This document shows, piece by piece, positions 1 through 8,253 of a DNA stretch of 64,000 nucleotides (the stretch's first letter is position 1; the number at the start of each line of letters is the position of its first letter). The notes beneath the pieces were generated by a model. The model was not told where the DNA came from. It was given only the letters and a program-made list of their open reading frames with translations, and did not search any database. The position numbers and the translations under genes are program-made. The DNA is taken from positions 124,001 to 188,000 of the forward strand of contig JAXGQE010000002.1 in the NCBI GenBank assembly GCA_040766585.1, read 5' to 3'. The DNA is from JAXGQE01 sp040766585. Its GTDB lineage: Bacteria > Bacillota > SLNR01.

Positions 1-1
1 T

Positions 2-338
2 TTTTCGTACCAGGGTCTGTATTATCAGTTAATGCAGCACCATAAACCCGTTCAAGCCATGCCGAAGGCCAAAGTGACCGTCTTGGATCATCCGCTTCAA
101 GGGAATCCGCTGCATCTACAAAGATGCGCTTTTCCAGACCGCCATTCTGGATCAAAGGCCTAAGAAAATGGATCTGGTTGAAAAATCAACCGCCCTGAAA
201 ATGGGGTCCCCTCCATCGGCCGATCATCCTGGCGAAAAAGTGCTAAAAACCCTGTCCCCCTTTTATGGCTTCATGAGAGATGCTGAAATGCTCGCCATGT
301 TGGATGATCTGTTTAGCTCCGTCCGTCCATGGGCATAG
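2..338 (+). pseudogene. Transposase C-terminal remnant (ISNCY/IS1202-like), frameshifted
   Basis: Frame 2 is open from the window edge and reads FSYQGLYYQLMQHHKP before a stop near 170. A second frame, entered at about 117, continues with KDALFQTAILDQRPK and PPSADHPGEKVLK to a stop at 336-338. The YQ-rich strand followed by an xPSADHPW-like tail resembles the C-terminal end of ISNCY/IS1202-type transposases with a DDE catalytic core. The two halves lie in different frames, so the copy is dead or carries a frameshift. The N-terminal part is outside the window. The family call rests on recalled motif resemblance. Confidence 0.5.
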
Positions 339-351
339 AGGATATGCTTCA

Positions 352-488
352 GACTGTCAAGGGCGAGCGGTCTTATTCGCTTGTGTACCCTTGACAGTCC
401 CCTGTGATTGTCCATCCTGTTTTTAGGTGCCTGTCCCATCAGGCACCTGCCTTCCGGCCAGGACAGGGGGTGGGGACAGCGTCCCCAC
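352..488. repeat. Cluster of three strong hairpins downstream of the transposase remnant
   Basis: There are three perfect inverted repeats in a row. GACTGTCAAGGG at 352-363 pairs with CCCTTGACAGTC at 388-399. AGGTGCCTG at 425-433 pairs with CAGGCACCT at 440-448. GTGGGGAC at 470-477 pairs with GTCCCCAC at 481-488. None is followed by a clean T-run, so they are not ordinary terminators. They look like a dispersed palindromic repeat or IS-associated tail; copy number elsewhere in the genome would decide. Confidence 0.6.
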
Positions 489-518
489 AAATTCTTCAAT
501 CTTTTCTTGACTTATTCA

Positions 519-571
519 AGGTGACATTTTCTCAGAATAATCTCGTCTCTTTTAGGTGACATTATCTCAGA
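519..571. repeat. Two direct copies of an 18-bp IS-end-like motif
   Basis: AGGTGACATTTTCTCAGA at 519-536 recurs with one mismatch (ATTATC) at 554-571, 35 bp apart. GTGACATTTTCTCAGA-type sequences resemble terminal repeats of ISNCY/IS1202-like elements, which fits the transposase remnant just upstream. Tandem ends could mark two nested insertions or the scar of one. No intact element is present. The stretch 572-739 shows no gene. Confidence 0.45.
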
Positions 572-739
572 CTATTGACAGAAGATTTTACACCTTGATT
601 CGCTGAGGGGAGTTTGGCTTTAAAGAGAAACCGCCACGTTAGTGACGGTCTTGCTGCGGGATCATCTCGCAGTCATAGTAATAGATTTTGTTGGGAACTA
701 GAGCTGCCTTTCATTCTCATGACTCAAAATGGATTCAGA

Positions 740-1315
740 TTATCCTTTGCTCTTGAAAATCTTCTTGATTTGTTCTTCTCCATATTTTGAAGGAATGCGT
801 GCCTTCATAAATTCCGGACCAGATAAAAATTCTAGAAGCCACTCCTTGGGTACTAAGTAGCGATTTCCCATATCCAAGTGTTTAATAGCGCCCTTATTAA
901 TCCATTTCAGTAGGGTAGTGGTTGAATACCCAGTAAGGCTGGATAACTGATTGACACTAAGAACATTGGGATACTTGGATAGCTTTTTTAGATAATGAGC
1001 GCTGATTTTCCGGATATTTTCAAGAGTCATCAAGAGATCTTCCTCATCAGGTTTACCATAGGTTTTGTACCATCCCGATGGGGCAACATATCGTCCGGGA
1101 TCTTTTTCCCTTAATTCCAAATACTCGATGACGTCCTCCAACTTGATTTTGTATTTCCTTGTTTTCTTCCCGCTGTTCACACAGGGGACCAGTCCGTTGT
1201 CCAACAAATGGGCAGCGGTTTTTTTGCTGATATTGCAGATTCTGTAAAACTGATCCTTAGTTATAACGGACGGATAAAGCTTATAGAGAAGCTGATATTT
1301 GCTATTTTTCTTCAT
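740..1315 (-). CDS. Double helix-turn-helix DNA-binding protein (MerR/excisionase-like)
   Basis: A 191-residue basic protein from the start MKKNSKYQLL, chosen because GGAAGG lies 9 nt upstream; the longer frame to 1345 lacks a ribosome site. Two helix-turn-helix stretches are visible. One near residues 15-70 contains ITKDQFYRICNISKKTAAHL and a KIKLEDVIEYLE wing. A second near residues 120-160 contains SVNQLSSLTGYSTTTLLKWI and ends in RYLVPKEWLLEFL. The layout recalls HTH_17/excisionase-type proteins found on mobile elements, and the gene sits beside transposase debris. Target and role are unknown. The whole minus strand around it is AT-richer than the genes further right. Confidence 0.6.
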   Translation of the reverse strand: MKKNSKYQLLYKLYPSVITKDQFYRICNISKKTAAHLLDNGLVPCVNSGKKTRKYKIKLEDVIEYLELREKDPGRYVAPSGWYKTYGKPDEEDLLMTLENIRKISAHYLKKLSKYPNVLSVNQLSSLTGYSTTTLLKWINKGAIKHLDMGNRYLVPKEWLLEFLSGPEFMKARIPSKYGEEQIKKIFKSKG

Positions 1316-1728
1316 GGATTTCACCCTTCCTTTTTTGACTGTCAACGGCAGGTGAAGCCCATTTTTTCGAGAAATGGCTTAAAATGGTGCCTAATTCTCT
1401 CCTAAAAAAATATTGCATCCGTAGAAATGATTTATTTTCAAGCGATTCAGTTCTTATTAGTTCTCTCCTGAATTCTCTCTTTTCTGCAAAAAAACCATCT
1501 TTTTGACCCAAAACAGAGCAAATCCGGGACCCATTCGAACTCATGGGTTTTAAGGCTTTTTGAAAATTTTTTCATCCAGGACCCTTGATAATACTGCGTT
1601 TGTAGGTTCCTATATCTTCCACTATAGTCTTCTAAAGGTAAGTATCTTATGAATGGAAGGAACGTACTCGGTAACGCTCATGCTTGGTTATGGAAAACAT
1701 ACATGGTGAAATCTCTATCAAGAAAACT

Positions 1729-1754
1729 ACAGCCGTCCAGGCTGTTTTTTTTTG
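1729..1754 (+). terminator. Rho-independent terminator without an obvious gene
   Basis: ACAGCC pairs with GGCTGT around a 4-nt loop and is followed by nine T residues on the plus strand. No plus-strand gene ends here; the nearest frame (atg at about 1650) is short and unrecognised. It may be left from a decayed gene, or it may insulate the TetR promoter from upstream transcription. The rest of 1316-1940 holds no gene that I can support. Confidence 0.6.
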
Positions 1755-1943
1755 CGGGTACATAGTAATAAAAGGATGGGATAGCGGAGAGTACTCTGTC
1801 CTATCCGACTTGGACTATGGGTTAATGGAAGTCTGAAAGACCAGATCTTTGAATAACGAACAGCAAAAGTTCATAAAGTGCATCATCTTTCGCTGTCATC
1901 CCGAATCTTTCGTAAGCAAATCCAAGAAGATATCCAGAAATGC

Positions 1944-1972
1944 TTGACAAAGAGACGATCTAAGATTATTAT
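1944..1972 (+). promoter_or_regulatory. Sigma-A-type promoter of the TetR operon
   Basis: A perfect -35 TTGACA at 1944-1949 is followed after 17 bp by a -10 TATTAT at 1967-1972. The start of transcription would fall at about 1979, inside the palindromic operator described next. Confidence 0.8.
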
Positions 1973-2002
1973 ATAACTTAAGTAATATAACTTAAGTTAT
2001 AT
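1971..2002. promoter_or_regulatory. Double TetR operator (ATATAACTTAAGT repeats)
   Basis: ATATAACTTAAGT occurs at 1971-1983 and again at 1985-1997, a period of 14 bp. The second copy is part of a perfect 18-bp palindrome at 1985-2002, with axis CTTAAG. The site overlaps the -10 and transcription start of the promoter just before the TetR gene, as expected for autoregulation. Which protein binds is inferred from position. Confidence 0.8.
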
Positions 2003-2025
2003 AATTAAGATAAAGGGTGATGCAG

Positions 2026-2604
2026 ATGCCTCCGAAAACCAAATTTGATCGGGATTCAATTGTAGATGCCGCTTTTGAAGTGGCTGAAGAGAAGGGTTTT
2101 GCCGGAATCACGGCACGAAATGTGGCCAACAAGCTTCATAGTTCGGTGGCACCCATTTATGTCAATTTTTCGACAGTGGATGAATTGGTAGAAGCTGTGG
2201 TGCAGAGAGTTTTTTCTATTTCGCAAGAAATGCTTGCTTCTCAGGACGGGAAAAGCCCGTATGAAAATATGGGCAAGGCTAGTTTGGCTTTTGCTCGGAA
2301 GTATCCAGTTTTTTTCCGAGAATTGTCATTGCAGCCCAATCCATATATGGCTTCGTATGAAACCATAGAAAATGCCATGATCGAAGCTTTGGCTGACGAT
2401 GAGTCCCTGCAGGGATGGAATCTGAAGGATCGCAGAAGGTTGTTTCTTAAAATGCGGATCTTTCAAATTGGACTGTCCGTTCTTGTCGCCAATGACCAAG
2501 TACCTTCTTGGCTGGATGACCCTGATGTTGAGCGCTTGCTTTTTGAAGTGGGCGATGAATTGGTGAAAGCCCAGGAGATAAAAAGGAAGGAGAATTCAGA
2601 GTGA
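2026..2604 (+). CDS. TetR/AcrR family transcriptional regulator
   Basis: The N-terminal helix-turn-helix (about residues 8-55: FDRDSIVDAAFEVAEEKGF, then ITARNVANKLHSSVAPIYVNF) is typical of TetR repressors; the remaining roughly 130 residues form the ligand-binding domain. Length is 192 residues, usual for the family. ATG 2026 is preferred because AAGGG at 2013-2017 is 8 nt upstream; GTG 2017 and ATG 2020 are alternatives. The gene overlaps the following oxidoreductase by 4 nt, and a palindromic site covers its own promoter. The repressor therefore probably controls itself and the oxidoreductase in response to an unknown small, perhaps lipophilic, ligand. Confidence 0.88.
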   Translation: MPPKTKFDRDSIVDAAFEVAEEKGFAGITARNVANKLHSSVAPIYVNFSTVDELVEAVVQRVFSISQEMLASQDGKSPYENMGKASLAFARKYPVFFRELSLQPNPYMASYETIENAMIEALADDESLQGWNLKDRRRLFLKMRIFQIGLSVLVANDQVPSWLDDPDVERLLFEVGDELVKAQEIKRKENSE

Positions 2605-4100
2605 ACAAAATAGCAATAATTGGTGGAGGAGTCGCTGGATTAAGTTCGGGGATATTTGCCCAGATGAATGGTTTCAGCAGCACGATTCTAGAGAAAAATG
2701 AATCATTGGGAGGAGAATGTACGGGGTGGGATCGCCAGGGGTATCATATCGATGGCTGCATTCATTGGTTAGTGGGAACCAAGGAAGGAACGCCCATCCG
2801 GCAATTGTGGGATACTGTGGGCGCTCTTGATGGAGTTGACATCTATGAGCCTGAAAGTTTCTTAACGGTTGAGCACAATGGTGTTGCCGTGCACTTCTAT
2901 CGTGATTTGGATAGACTGAAATCAAGCTGGAAAGATATTTCACCCGAAGATACCGACGTTATCGAGGAATTTTGCCAAGATATTAAGCAAATGCAATCCT
3001 TTTCACTGCCCGTTGGGAAACCGATGGATATGATGACCATCATGGATAAGCTCAAGTATGTCCTCTCCATGAAAGATGCGGGTCAGATTATGCAAAAATA
3101 TGGGAAGATGAGCATTGAGAAACTCTCTCAAAAGTTCAAACATCCCGCTCTGAGAAAAGCCATCGGATCATTTATGCCCGAAGGAGAGTACAGTGCTTCT
3201 TCCATAATTTTTCCTCTCGGGACTTTTACTGGAGGTCAGTCTTCCATTCCCTACGGGGGTTCGAGGGCATTGGCTATGCGGATGATGGACAGATATCTGG
3301 CGCTGGGAGGAACCATAGAAAAGTCCTGCGAGGTAATCGATGTCGCAATCGATCGAGGTGAAGTGAAGCGATTATTGTGCCAAAACGGCAAATCTTTCGA
3401 AGCAGATTTCTATATTGCTGCGTGCGATGCTCAAGTTTTGTATGACAAATTGCTTAAGGGAAAGTATCCCGATCCAGAGTTTCAGAAAAGATACGAGAAT
3501 CCGGAGATCTACCCGTTGGCCTCCAATATCTATATAGGAATTGGATTTGAGGGAACCATGGATGATATTCCCAGGACATTGAAATTTCCAGTCGAGTCAC
3601 TGAATATTCGCCAAAATAAGGCGGAAATAGATCACTTGCAGATGACCCATTACGCATATGAGTCAGACTTTGCCCCACAGGGACATACGGCAATAACCAT
3701 AGCTATCAATCAGTTTCAACCGGAGCTCAACGATTGGGAAGCGTTGAAAAAAGACACGGAGGCATACACCAGAGAGAAAACACGAATCGGTGAAGCCGTA
3801 ATTCAAGCCATGGAAGCCCGATTTCCTGAGATGACTGGTAAGTTAAAACTGCTCGATGTGGCTACCCCCCAGACGTACGAACGCTACTGCAATGCCTACC
3901 GGGGCGCTTTTATGGGGTTTTGGCCCACCATTCCAGGAAAATCGCTGGTCCACTCCGGCAAGATAAAAGGAGTCAAGAATATCGTCTTAACCGGACAGTG
4001 GCTGCAGCCCCCTGGCGGACTTCCTGTAGCGTTAGTAACCGGGAAAGATACCATTATGCGATTATGCAAAAAAACAAGAAGACCATTTCTGGGAGCATAG
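2601..4100 (+). CDS. Phytoene-desaturase-like FAD/NAD(P)-dependent oxidoreductase
   Basis: The 499-residue protein begins with a Rossmann FAD-binding motif, IAIIGGGVAGLSSGIFAQ, with an acidic residue at the end of beta-2 (TILEKN). GGECTGWDRQGYHIDGCIHW follows, as in CrtI/carotenoid-isomerase/retinol-saturase relatives (COG1233). A second nucleotide-binding signature lies near the C-terminus (LTGQWLQPPGGLPVALVTGK). The GTG start at 2601 overlaps the TetR stop (GTGA). No carotenoid genes are nearby, so the substrate is unknown; similar proteins act on lipids or isoprenoids. TetR coupling suggests induction by a membrane-active compound, which is inference. Confidence 0.8.
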   Translation: MNKIAIIGGGVAGLSSGIFAQMNGFSSTILEKNESLGGECTGWDRQGYHIDGCIHWLVGTKEGTPIRQLWDTVGALDGVDIYEPESFLTVEHNGVAVHFYRDLDRLKSSWKDISPEDTDVIEEFCQDIKQMQSFSLPVGKPMDMMTIMDKLKYVLSMKDAGQIMQKYGKMSIEKLSQKFKHPALRKAIGSFMPEGEYSASSIIFPLGTFTGGQSSIPYGGSRALAMRMMDRYLALGGTIEKSCEVIDVAIDRGEVKRLLCQNGKSFEADFYIAACDAQVLYDKLLKGKYPDPEFQKRYENPEIYPLASNIYIGIGFEGTMDDIPRTLKFPVESLNIRQNKAEIDHLQMTHYAYESDFAPQGHTAITIAINQFQPELNDWEALKKDTEAYTREKTRIGEAVIQAMEARFPEMTGKLKLLDVATPQTYERYCNAYRGAFMGFWPTIPGKSLVHSGKIKGVKNIVLTGQWLQPPGGLPVALVTGKDTIMRLCKKTRRPFLGA

Positions 4101-4223
4101 AATGTTTGCATTGAACCCGTTGAAATGATTGGGCAGTCGATCATACCGGCTGGATGGTTGGATGAGAAAACTCTCACAGTATCCATACAGATCAAACGGA
4201 TCATATTCTTTTTCGATTGCATG

Positions 4224-4256
4224 AGACCATTCCCTGAGATTTTGAGTGAATGGTCT
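4224..4256. repeat. Hairpin after the oxidoreductase
   Basis: AGACCATTC at 4224-4232 pairs with GAATGGTCT at 4248-4256 across a 15-nt loop. There is no T-run. The surrounding 4101-4315 has no supported gene. Confidence 0.4.
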
Positions 4257-4315
4257 TCGAACTGATCGAGGATTGTTTGACTGATGGAAGAGGACGCTGC
4301 AAAAGTAAAATGAAT

Positions 4316-4352
4316 GAAAGGAATCAAACCACAGTATGGGTTGATTCCTTTC
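4316..4352. terminator. Convergent terminator hairpin
   Basis: GAAAGGAATCAA at 4316-4327 pairs perfectly with TTGATTCCTTTC at 4341-4352. It lies between the plus-strand oxidoreductase and the end of the minus-strand acetyltransferase gene. The minus-strand side is followed by T-rich sequence, so it probably terminates mainly the minus-strand transcript. Confidence 0.6.
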
Positions 4353-4392
4353 AAAAGGTATGATTCGATTGAATTGGATGGGGGTTCGCTGA

Positions 4393-5019
4393 TTATCCTT
4401 TCAGAAAGTTGGATATTTTATGCTGGAGTTTGTCCACAAAGACCCCCACATGGTACCCATCGCAGACAGCATGATGCACTTGGATGGCCAAAGGAAGCAA
4501 TGTTTCGTCAGCGGTGGCGGCGGCTTTTCCCATGGTGAAAATGGGCAGCATATGAGTTCCGCTTCCATAGATATTCAGATTGAAGGACGAAAAGGGAACC
4601 CAGGGCAGCATGGAAACATCGAACAGATTGTCCGGAGGATTTTCCTTGGGTAGGAAACACTCAGAGGAAGCATACTGTAGGACGTCCTTTTCGTAGTCTT
4701 GTAGAAATTGATGGTAATCGGGATGAAACTCAGTCCAGATCACAGAGAAATTTTCTTTTTCTTTGTTGAAGATCGTGTAGGATGGGTGCATATGATCGTA
4801 GATCCCTACCCCCTCTTTGGTCAGGGCGGTTCTGAATTGAGGCATCTCATTGACGGTATCCGTCAGCAGCCAGAGCATGGCTGGATACAAGCGCTGTCCC
4901 TTCAAAGGATGAATATCCAGCGAAACGGTCAGAGAATAGGTGCAGACAACTTCCCGACTGTAATGGATAAAATATTCTGATCGGTCCCAGGTTTTGAGGT
5001 CCAACAGTGTCAATGCCAT
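4393..5019 (-). CDS. Chloramphenicol-acetyltransferase-like CoA acyltransferase
   Basis: The 208-residue protein aligns over its whole length with type A CAT: LDLKTWDRSEYFIHY at the start, PSYTIFN, FSVIWTE, MLPWVPFSSFNLNI and QVHHAVCDGYHVGVFVDKLQ. The HHxxxDG motif with the catalytic His is intact. CAT transfers acetyl from acetyl-CoA to a hydroxyl of the antibiotic; many chromosomal relatives have other or unknown acceptors. AGGAG sits just upstream of the ATG. It follows a small membrane-protein gene by 67 bp on the same strand. Actual resistance activity cannot be read from sequence. Confidence 0.8.
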   Translation of the reverse strand: MALTLLDLKTWDRSEYFIHYSREVVCTYSLTVSLDIHPLKGQRLYPAMLWLLTDTVNEMPQFRTALTKEGVGIYDHMHPSYTIFNKEKENFSVIWTEFHPDYHQFLQDYEKDVLQYASSECFLPKENPPDNLFDVSMLPWVPFSSFNLNIYGSGTHMLPIFTMGKAAATADETLLPLAIQVHHAVCDGYHVGVFVDKLQHKISNFLKG

Positions 5020-5086
5020 GGTGTCTCCTTTCTCTAAGTGCCAAAAACCGATGAACGCAATTAGTTACATCGATGATCTCAATTTC

Positions 5087-5308
5087 TCATCTCTTTTTGC
5101 TATTTGCTTTTTCTCTTGCTTTTTTCAACATAGTTTTCCCGGCAATGCGCCCAGCCAGAAACACACCCAGACCAATACATACAATGGATATGATCTGAAC
5201 AGTACCTTGAACCGAGGCAGAAATAAGCCCTGCACTTTGTGCCGCTATAGACAGGACATAAAGCAGACCTCCTGTGACTAGCACCGGTAGATAGAATCGG
5301 TCAAACAT
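5087..5308 (-). CDS. Small two-helix membrane protein
   Basis: A 73-residue protein with two hydrophobic segments (about 7-27, LPVLVTGGLLYVLSIAAQSA, and about 35-55, VQIISIVCIGLGVFLAGRIA) and a strongly basic tail (KKAREKANSKKR). An AGGAGG site lies a few bases upstream of the ATG, which supports a real gene. No family is recognised. It may share a transcript with the acetyltransferase-like gene downstream. Confidence 0.6.
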   Translation of the reverse strand: MFDRFYLPVLVTGGLLYVLSIAAQSAGLISASVQGTVQIISIVCIGLGVFLAGRIAGKTMLKKAREKANSKKR

Positions 5309-5375
5309 TGGACTCCTCCTTTGCTGTCATCGGTGGATCGGCGGCATACGCATTCCACAGACTCTGGCAATCAAT

Positions 5376-5381
5376 ATTATA
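5376..5381 (-). promoter_or_regulatory. Probable -10 element for the small membrane-protein gene
   Basis: A perfect minus-strand TATAAT lies at 5376-5381, about 70 bp upstream of the ATG at 5308. The -35 region (around 5399-5405) is poor. The other sequence in 5309-5653 shows no gene and no convincing promoter for the ABC genes. Confidence 0.45.
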
Positions 5382-5653
5382 TCATATGGGCGGTTCCGGA
5401 ATAAATAGACAAATGGTCAGGCGCGGCAGGTCCTGGGTAGACGGTATGACTTTTCTGGGAAAAGCTGCTTGAAGGAGCTCACTGAATACACGTGTGTATG
5501 ACTTCCCGGATCTGGTTGTCAGAGGCAATTATCGATCAAATAAAGGAAAGCTGCCAGCAGGAGTTGTTCGTTGAGGATGTAATATAAAAAAGAGAACAGT
5601 GATTCGGACAATATAGAAATCCAAGGGAATCAGTAATGAAAGGAGGAGTCAAA

Positions 5654-6571
5654 GTGGCTTCTCAGGCAATTATTATTGAAGGGCTGAAAAAGGCCTACGG
5701 GAAAACCCAGGCGCTGCGGGGTGTGGATCTTACCATAGCCCAAGGCGAAATTGTCGGTTTTCTAGGGCCCAACGGAGCCGGTAAGACCACCACCATCCGC
5801 TGCATGCTGGATATGATCCGTCCGGATGCCGGTCGAATCAGTATCCTGGGCTTCGACCGGCAAAAAGACCCGGTTAAGGTGCGGAGCCTGATCGGATACC
5901 TGCCGGGTGAGTTAAACATGGACTCGAATTTGACGGTGCGAGGGTTGTTGGGGTATTTTAGTTCTCTGCGGGGGAAAACTCCGCCCTGGCCGTACATTGA
6001 ATCCCTGGCGGAGCGCCTGCAGCTGGATCTGAATGCTTTGATCCGCAATCTGTCCAAAGGGAATAAGCAGAAAGCCGGATTGATCCAGGCTCTGATGGCC
6101 AAACCGCCGCTGCTGCTGCTGGATGAACCCACCAGCGGGTTGGATCCCCTGATGCAGCAGGAAGTATACAGCATGCTGAGAGAAGTGCAAAAAGAGGGAA
6201 CGACGGTATTCTTTTCATCCCACATTATCCGGGAAGTGGAAACCATTGCCCAGCGAATCGCCATTATCCGCAAAGGTGTCATTGTGGAAGAAGCACAGCC
6301 CGGACGGTTTGTGGATATGAGCCTGCGGCGGATCCAGATCCGATTTAAAGAGTCGGTGGATGCATCTCCTTTGCTGGCGCTGGACGGGGTTACGCTGATC
6401 CGCAAAGAAGACAGCCAGGAGCTGGTTCTCCAGCTCAAAGGCGACATGGAAGCACTGATACACAAGCTGGCCGACTATCCGGTGGCGGATCTTCAGTCGG
6501 AACACTTGTCCCTGGAAGAGGTATTTATCACCTATTACCGGGAAAACGGGAAGGAGGGAGATGCCTCATGA
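5654..6571 (+). CDS. ABC transporter ATP-binding protein
   Basis: A 305-residue ATPase with Walker A GPNGAGKTT (about residues 38-46), signature NLSKGNKQKAGL, Walker B LLLLDEPTSGLDPL and switch-His FFSSHI. The C-terminal roughly 80 residues form the extra domain seen in ABC-2-type drug or lantibiotic exporters (CcmA/NatA-like). GTG 5654 is chosen because AAAGGAGG at 5639-5646 is ideally spaced for it; ATG 5636 lies inside or upstream of that ribosome site. The stop overlaps the permease start (ATGA), so the two genes form a transporter unit. The substrate is unknown. Confidence 0.9.
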   Translation: MASQAIIIEGLKKAYGKTQALRGVDLTIAQGEIVGFLGPNGAGKTTTIRCMLDMIRPDAGRISILGFDRQKDPVKVRSLIGYLPGELNMDSNLTVRGLLGYFSSLRGKTPPWPYIESLAERLQLDLNALIRNLSKGNKQKAGLIQALMAKPPLLLLDEPTSGLDPLMQQEVYSMLREVQKEGTTVFFSSHIIREVETIAQRIAIIRKGVIVEEAQPGRFVDMSLRRIQIRFKESVDASPLLALDGVTLIRKEDSQELVLQLKGDMEALIHKLADYPVADLQSEHLSLEEVFITYYRENGKEGDAS

Positions 6572-7410
6572 TGGCAGAATGCCGGCATGCCTTACAAAAG
6601 ATGCGAGGCCAATTAATTGGGTGGACCATTGGGATTGCATCCTACGGTCTGATGATGGTGTACCTCTATCCGTTTCTGAAAGACCTGGAGGGTGTAGTGG
6701 AAGAGTTTATGGAATTGTTTCCGCCGGTCATGGCGGCTTTCTTCGAAAATATGTACCGGATTGCCACCCCAGTGGGTTTTATCGATGTCTACTATTTTTC
6801 GTACCTGCACCTGATTCTCGGAATCCTGGCCATTTCAGTGGGGGCCGGGTTGGTGGCTGCCGATGAGGAGCGGGGTGTGCTGGATTTGGTCATGGCCCAT
6901 CCCATCAGCCGGACGGCGCTTTTTCTGGGACGCTGGCTGGCGCTGGTGGTGGTGCTGGTAGTGATTCTTCTGGTGGGCTGGCTGACCTGGGTGATTCCAG
7001 CACCCAGCGTAGGCCTGGAGCTGAGTGCCATTGAACTGTTGAGGCCTTTTGCTCCGCTGCTGGCCATTCTGTTGTTTTTTGCAGCAGTGGCTGCATTGTT
7101 AAGTATGGTGACTCCATCGGCCCGCTTCGCCGGTTCGGTGGCCGGTGCGCTGATGGTGGGAAGCTATCTTCTGCGGGCTCTGGGAAACATCGTGGATCGA
7201 CTGGAAGGAATCCTCCCCTTTACGCCCATGTATTACTACCAGGCCGGTGAGGCCATTGAAGGGCTGAACGGCACCTGGGTCTTGGGGCTGCTGATTGTTT
7301 CAGGGGTTTTACTGATAGCTGCAGTCATGCTCTTTCAGCGCAGGGATATCCGTGTCAGCGGAGAGCGGACCTGGAGCATGAGCATGTTTGCCCGGGGCAA
7401 GAACAAGTAA
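6568..7410 (+). CDS. ABC-2 type transporter permease
   Basis: A 280-residue integral membrane protein with about six hydrophobic segments (e.g. IGWTIGIASYGLMMVYLYPF, WLALVVVLVVILLVGWLTWV, LLAILLFFAAVAALLSMV, VLGLLIVSGVLLIAAVMLF). The cytoplasmic stretch AADEERGVLDLVMAHPISRT is the loop typical of ABC-2 exporter permeases. Translation is coupled to the ATPase by a 4-nt overlap. It probably forms the membrane half of an exporter of a drug, lipid or peptide; no substrate-specific gene is adjacent. Confidence 0.85.
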   Translation: MMAECRHALQKMRGQLIGWTIGIASYGLMMVYLYPFLKDLEGVVEEFMELFPPVMAAFFENMYRIATPVGFIDVYYFSYLHLILGILAISVGAGLVAADEERGVLDLVMAHPISRTALFLGRWLALVVVLVVILLVGWLTWVIPAPSVGLELSAIELLRPFAPLLAILLFFAAVAALLSMVTPSARFAGSVAGALMVGSYLLRALGNIVDRLEGILPFTPMYYYQAGEAIEGLNGTWVLGLLIVSGVLLIAAVMLFQRRDIRVSGERTWSMSMFARGKNK

Positions 7411-7516
7411 GATGGCGGATGCATCATAGAGATGAAGATTCCTGCAGGGTTTATGCAGGTATGAGTTTCTCATGAATATTGATATCCACGAAAAACGTGT
7501 CATAAGGAGTGGTATC

Positions 7517-7978
7517 ATGAGATCCGATGCTAGCACAGTGGAAGAATACATGGCAGAACTGCCGGAGGAAAGAAAAGAACCCATGCAGTCTCTGCGCAGA
7601 ACCATTCTGAAGAATCTTCCGGAAGGATTTTCCGAACAAATGGCCGGAGGGATGATACAATACATGGTTCCACTGACCCGGTATCCTCCGGGGTATCACG
7701 CTCAAAAAGGGGAACCGCTGCCGTTTATGGCTTTGGCCTCTCAGAAAAGGCATATCGCCCTCTACCACATGGGCCTGTATCAGAAACAGGACTTGAAAGA
7801 ATGGTTTACCGCCGAATACGAGAAACGAGTTCCTTCCCGGCTGGATATGGATAAAAGCTGCATTCGGTTTAGAAAGCCGGAGACCATTCCCTACGATCTC
7901 TTGGCCGAGCTGATTCAAAAAATGAGTGTTGACGAATACATTGAACTCTATGAAAACACACGGAAGGGGAAGAAATAG
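7517..7978 (+). CDS. DUF1801 domain protein
   Basis: A 153-residue soluble protein. STVEEYMAELPEERKEPMQSLRRTILKNLPEGFSE at the start and IALYHMGLYQ plus MDKSCIRFRKPETIPYDLL later match the DUF1801 (YdhG-like) fold. The ATG at 7517 is preferred over 7472 because AAGGAG lies 7 nt upstream. The family is structurally known but has no settled function. It stands alone after the ABC genes and before a clear terminator. Confidence 0.8.
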   Translation: MRSDASTVEEYMAELPEERKEPMQSLRRTILKNLPEGFSEQMAGGMIQYMVPLTRYPPGYHAQKGEPLPFMALASQKRHIALYHMGLYQKQDLKEWFTAEYEKRVPSRLDMDKSCIRFRKPETIPYDLLAELIQKMSVDEYIELYENTRKGKK

Positions 7979-8041
7979 TCACTTTCGGGTCTCATCCGAA
8001 TGAAGGCTCGCAAAACAATCGCAATTCATGAATTGCCATAG

Positions 8042-8067
8042 ACCGCTGCTTATATGCAGCGGTTTTC
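8042..8067 (+). terminator. Rho-independent terminator
   Basis: ACCGCTGC and GCAGCGGT pair around a 6-nt loop, followed by TTTT. It ends the DUF1801 transcript. Confidence 0.8.
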
Positions 8068-8253
8068 ATATTTTCATACATGAAAACTGAACCCATACAT
8101 CCAGCAACTTTTTATACAGGAACAAAAATATTTATTCAATAGTCTAATCAGGTACAGTTCAAAAACTCAATGAATCGGATCGGGCAGGTGATTGCACACA
8201 AAAACTTTGATTTTACAGATACTAAGAAAAAAAGAATGAAAGAAGGTATTGAA

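Noticed and set aside
263..499. 78-codon minus-strand open frame at the left edge
   Set aside because: Runs through the hairpin cluster and the transposase remnant, with no family resemblance.
1302..1544. 80-codon minus-strand open frame upstream of the HTH gene
   Set aside because: No ribosome site; overlaps the HTH gene's own upstream region.
5695..6465. 256-codon minus-strand open frame
   Set aside because: Antisense to the ABC ATPase, with no start signal and low-complexity Ser/Arg text.
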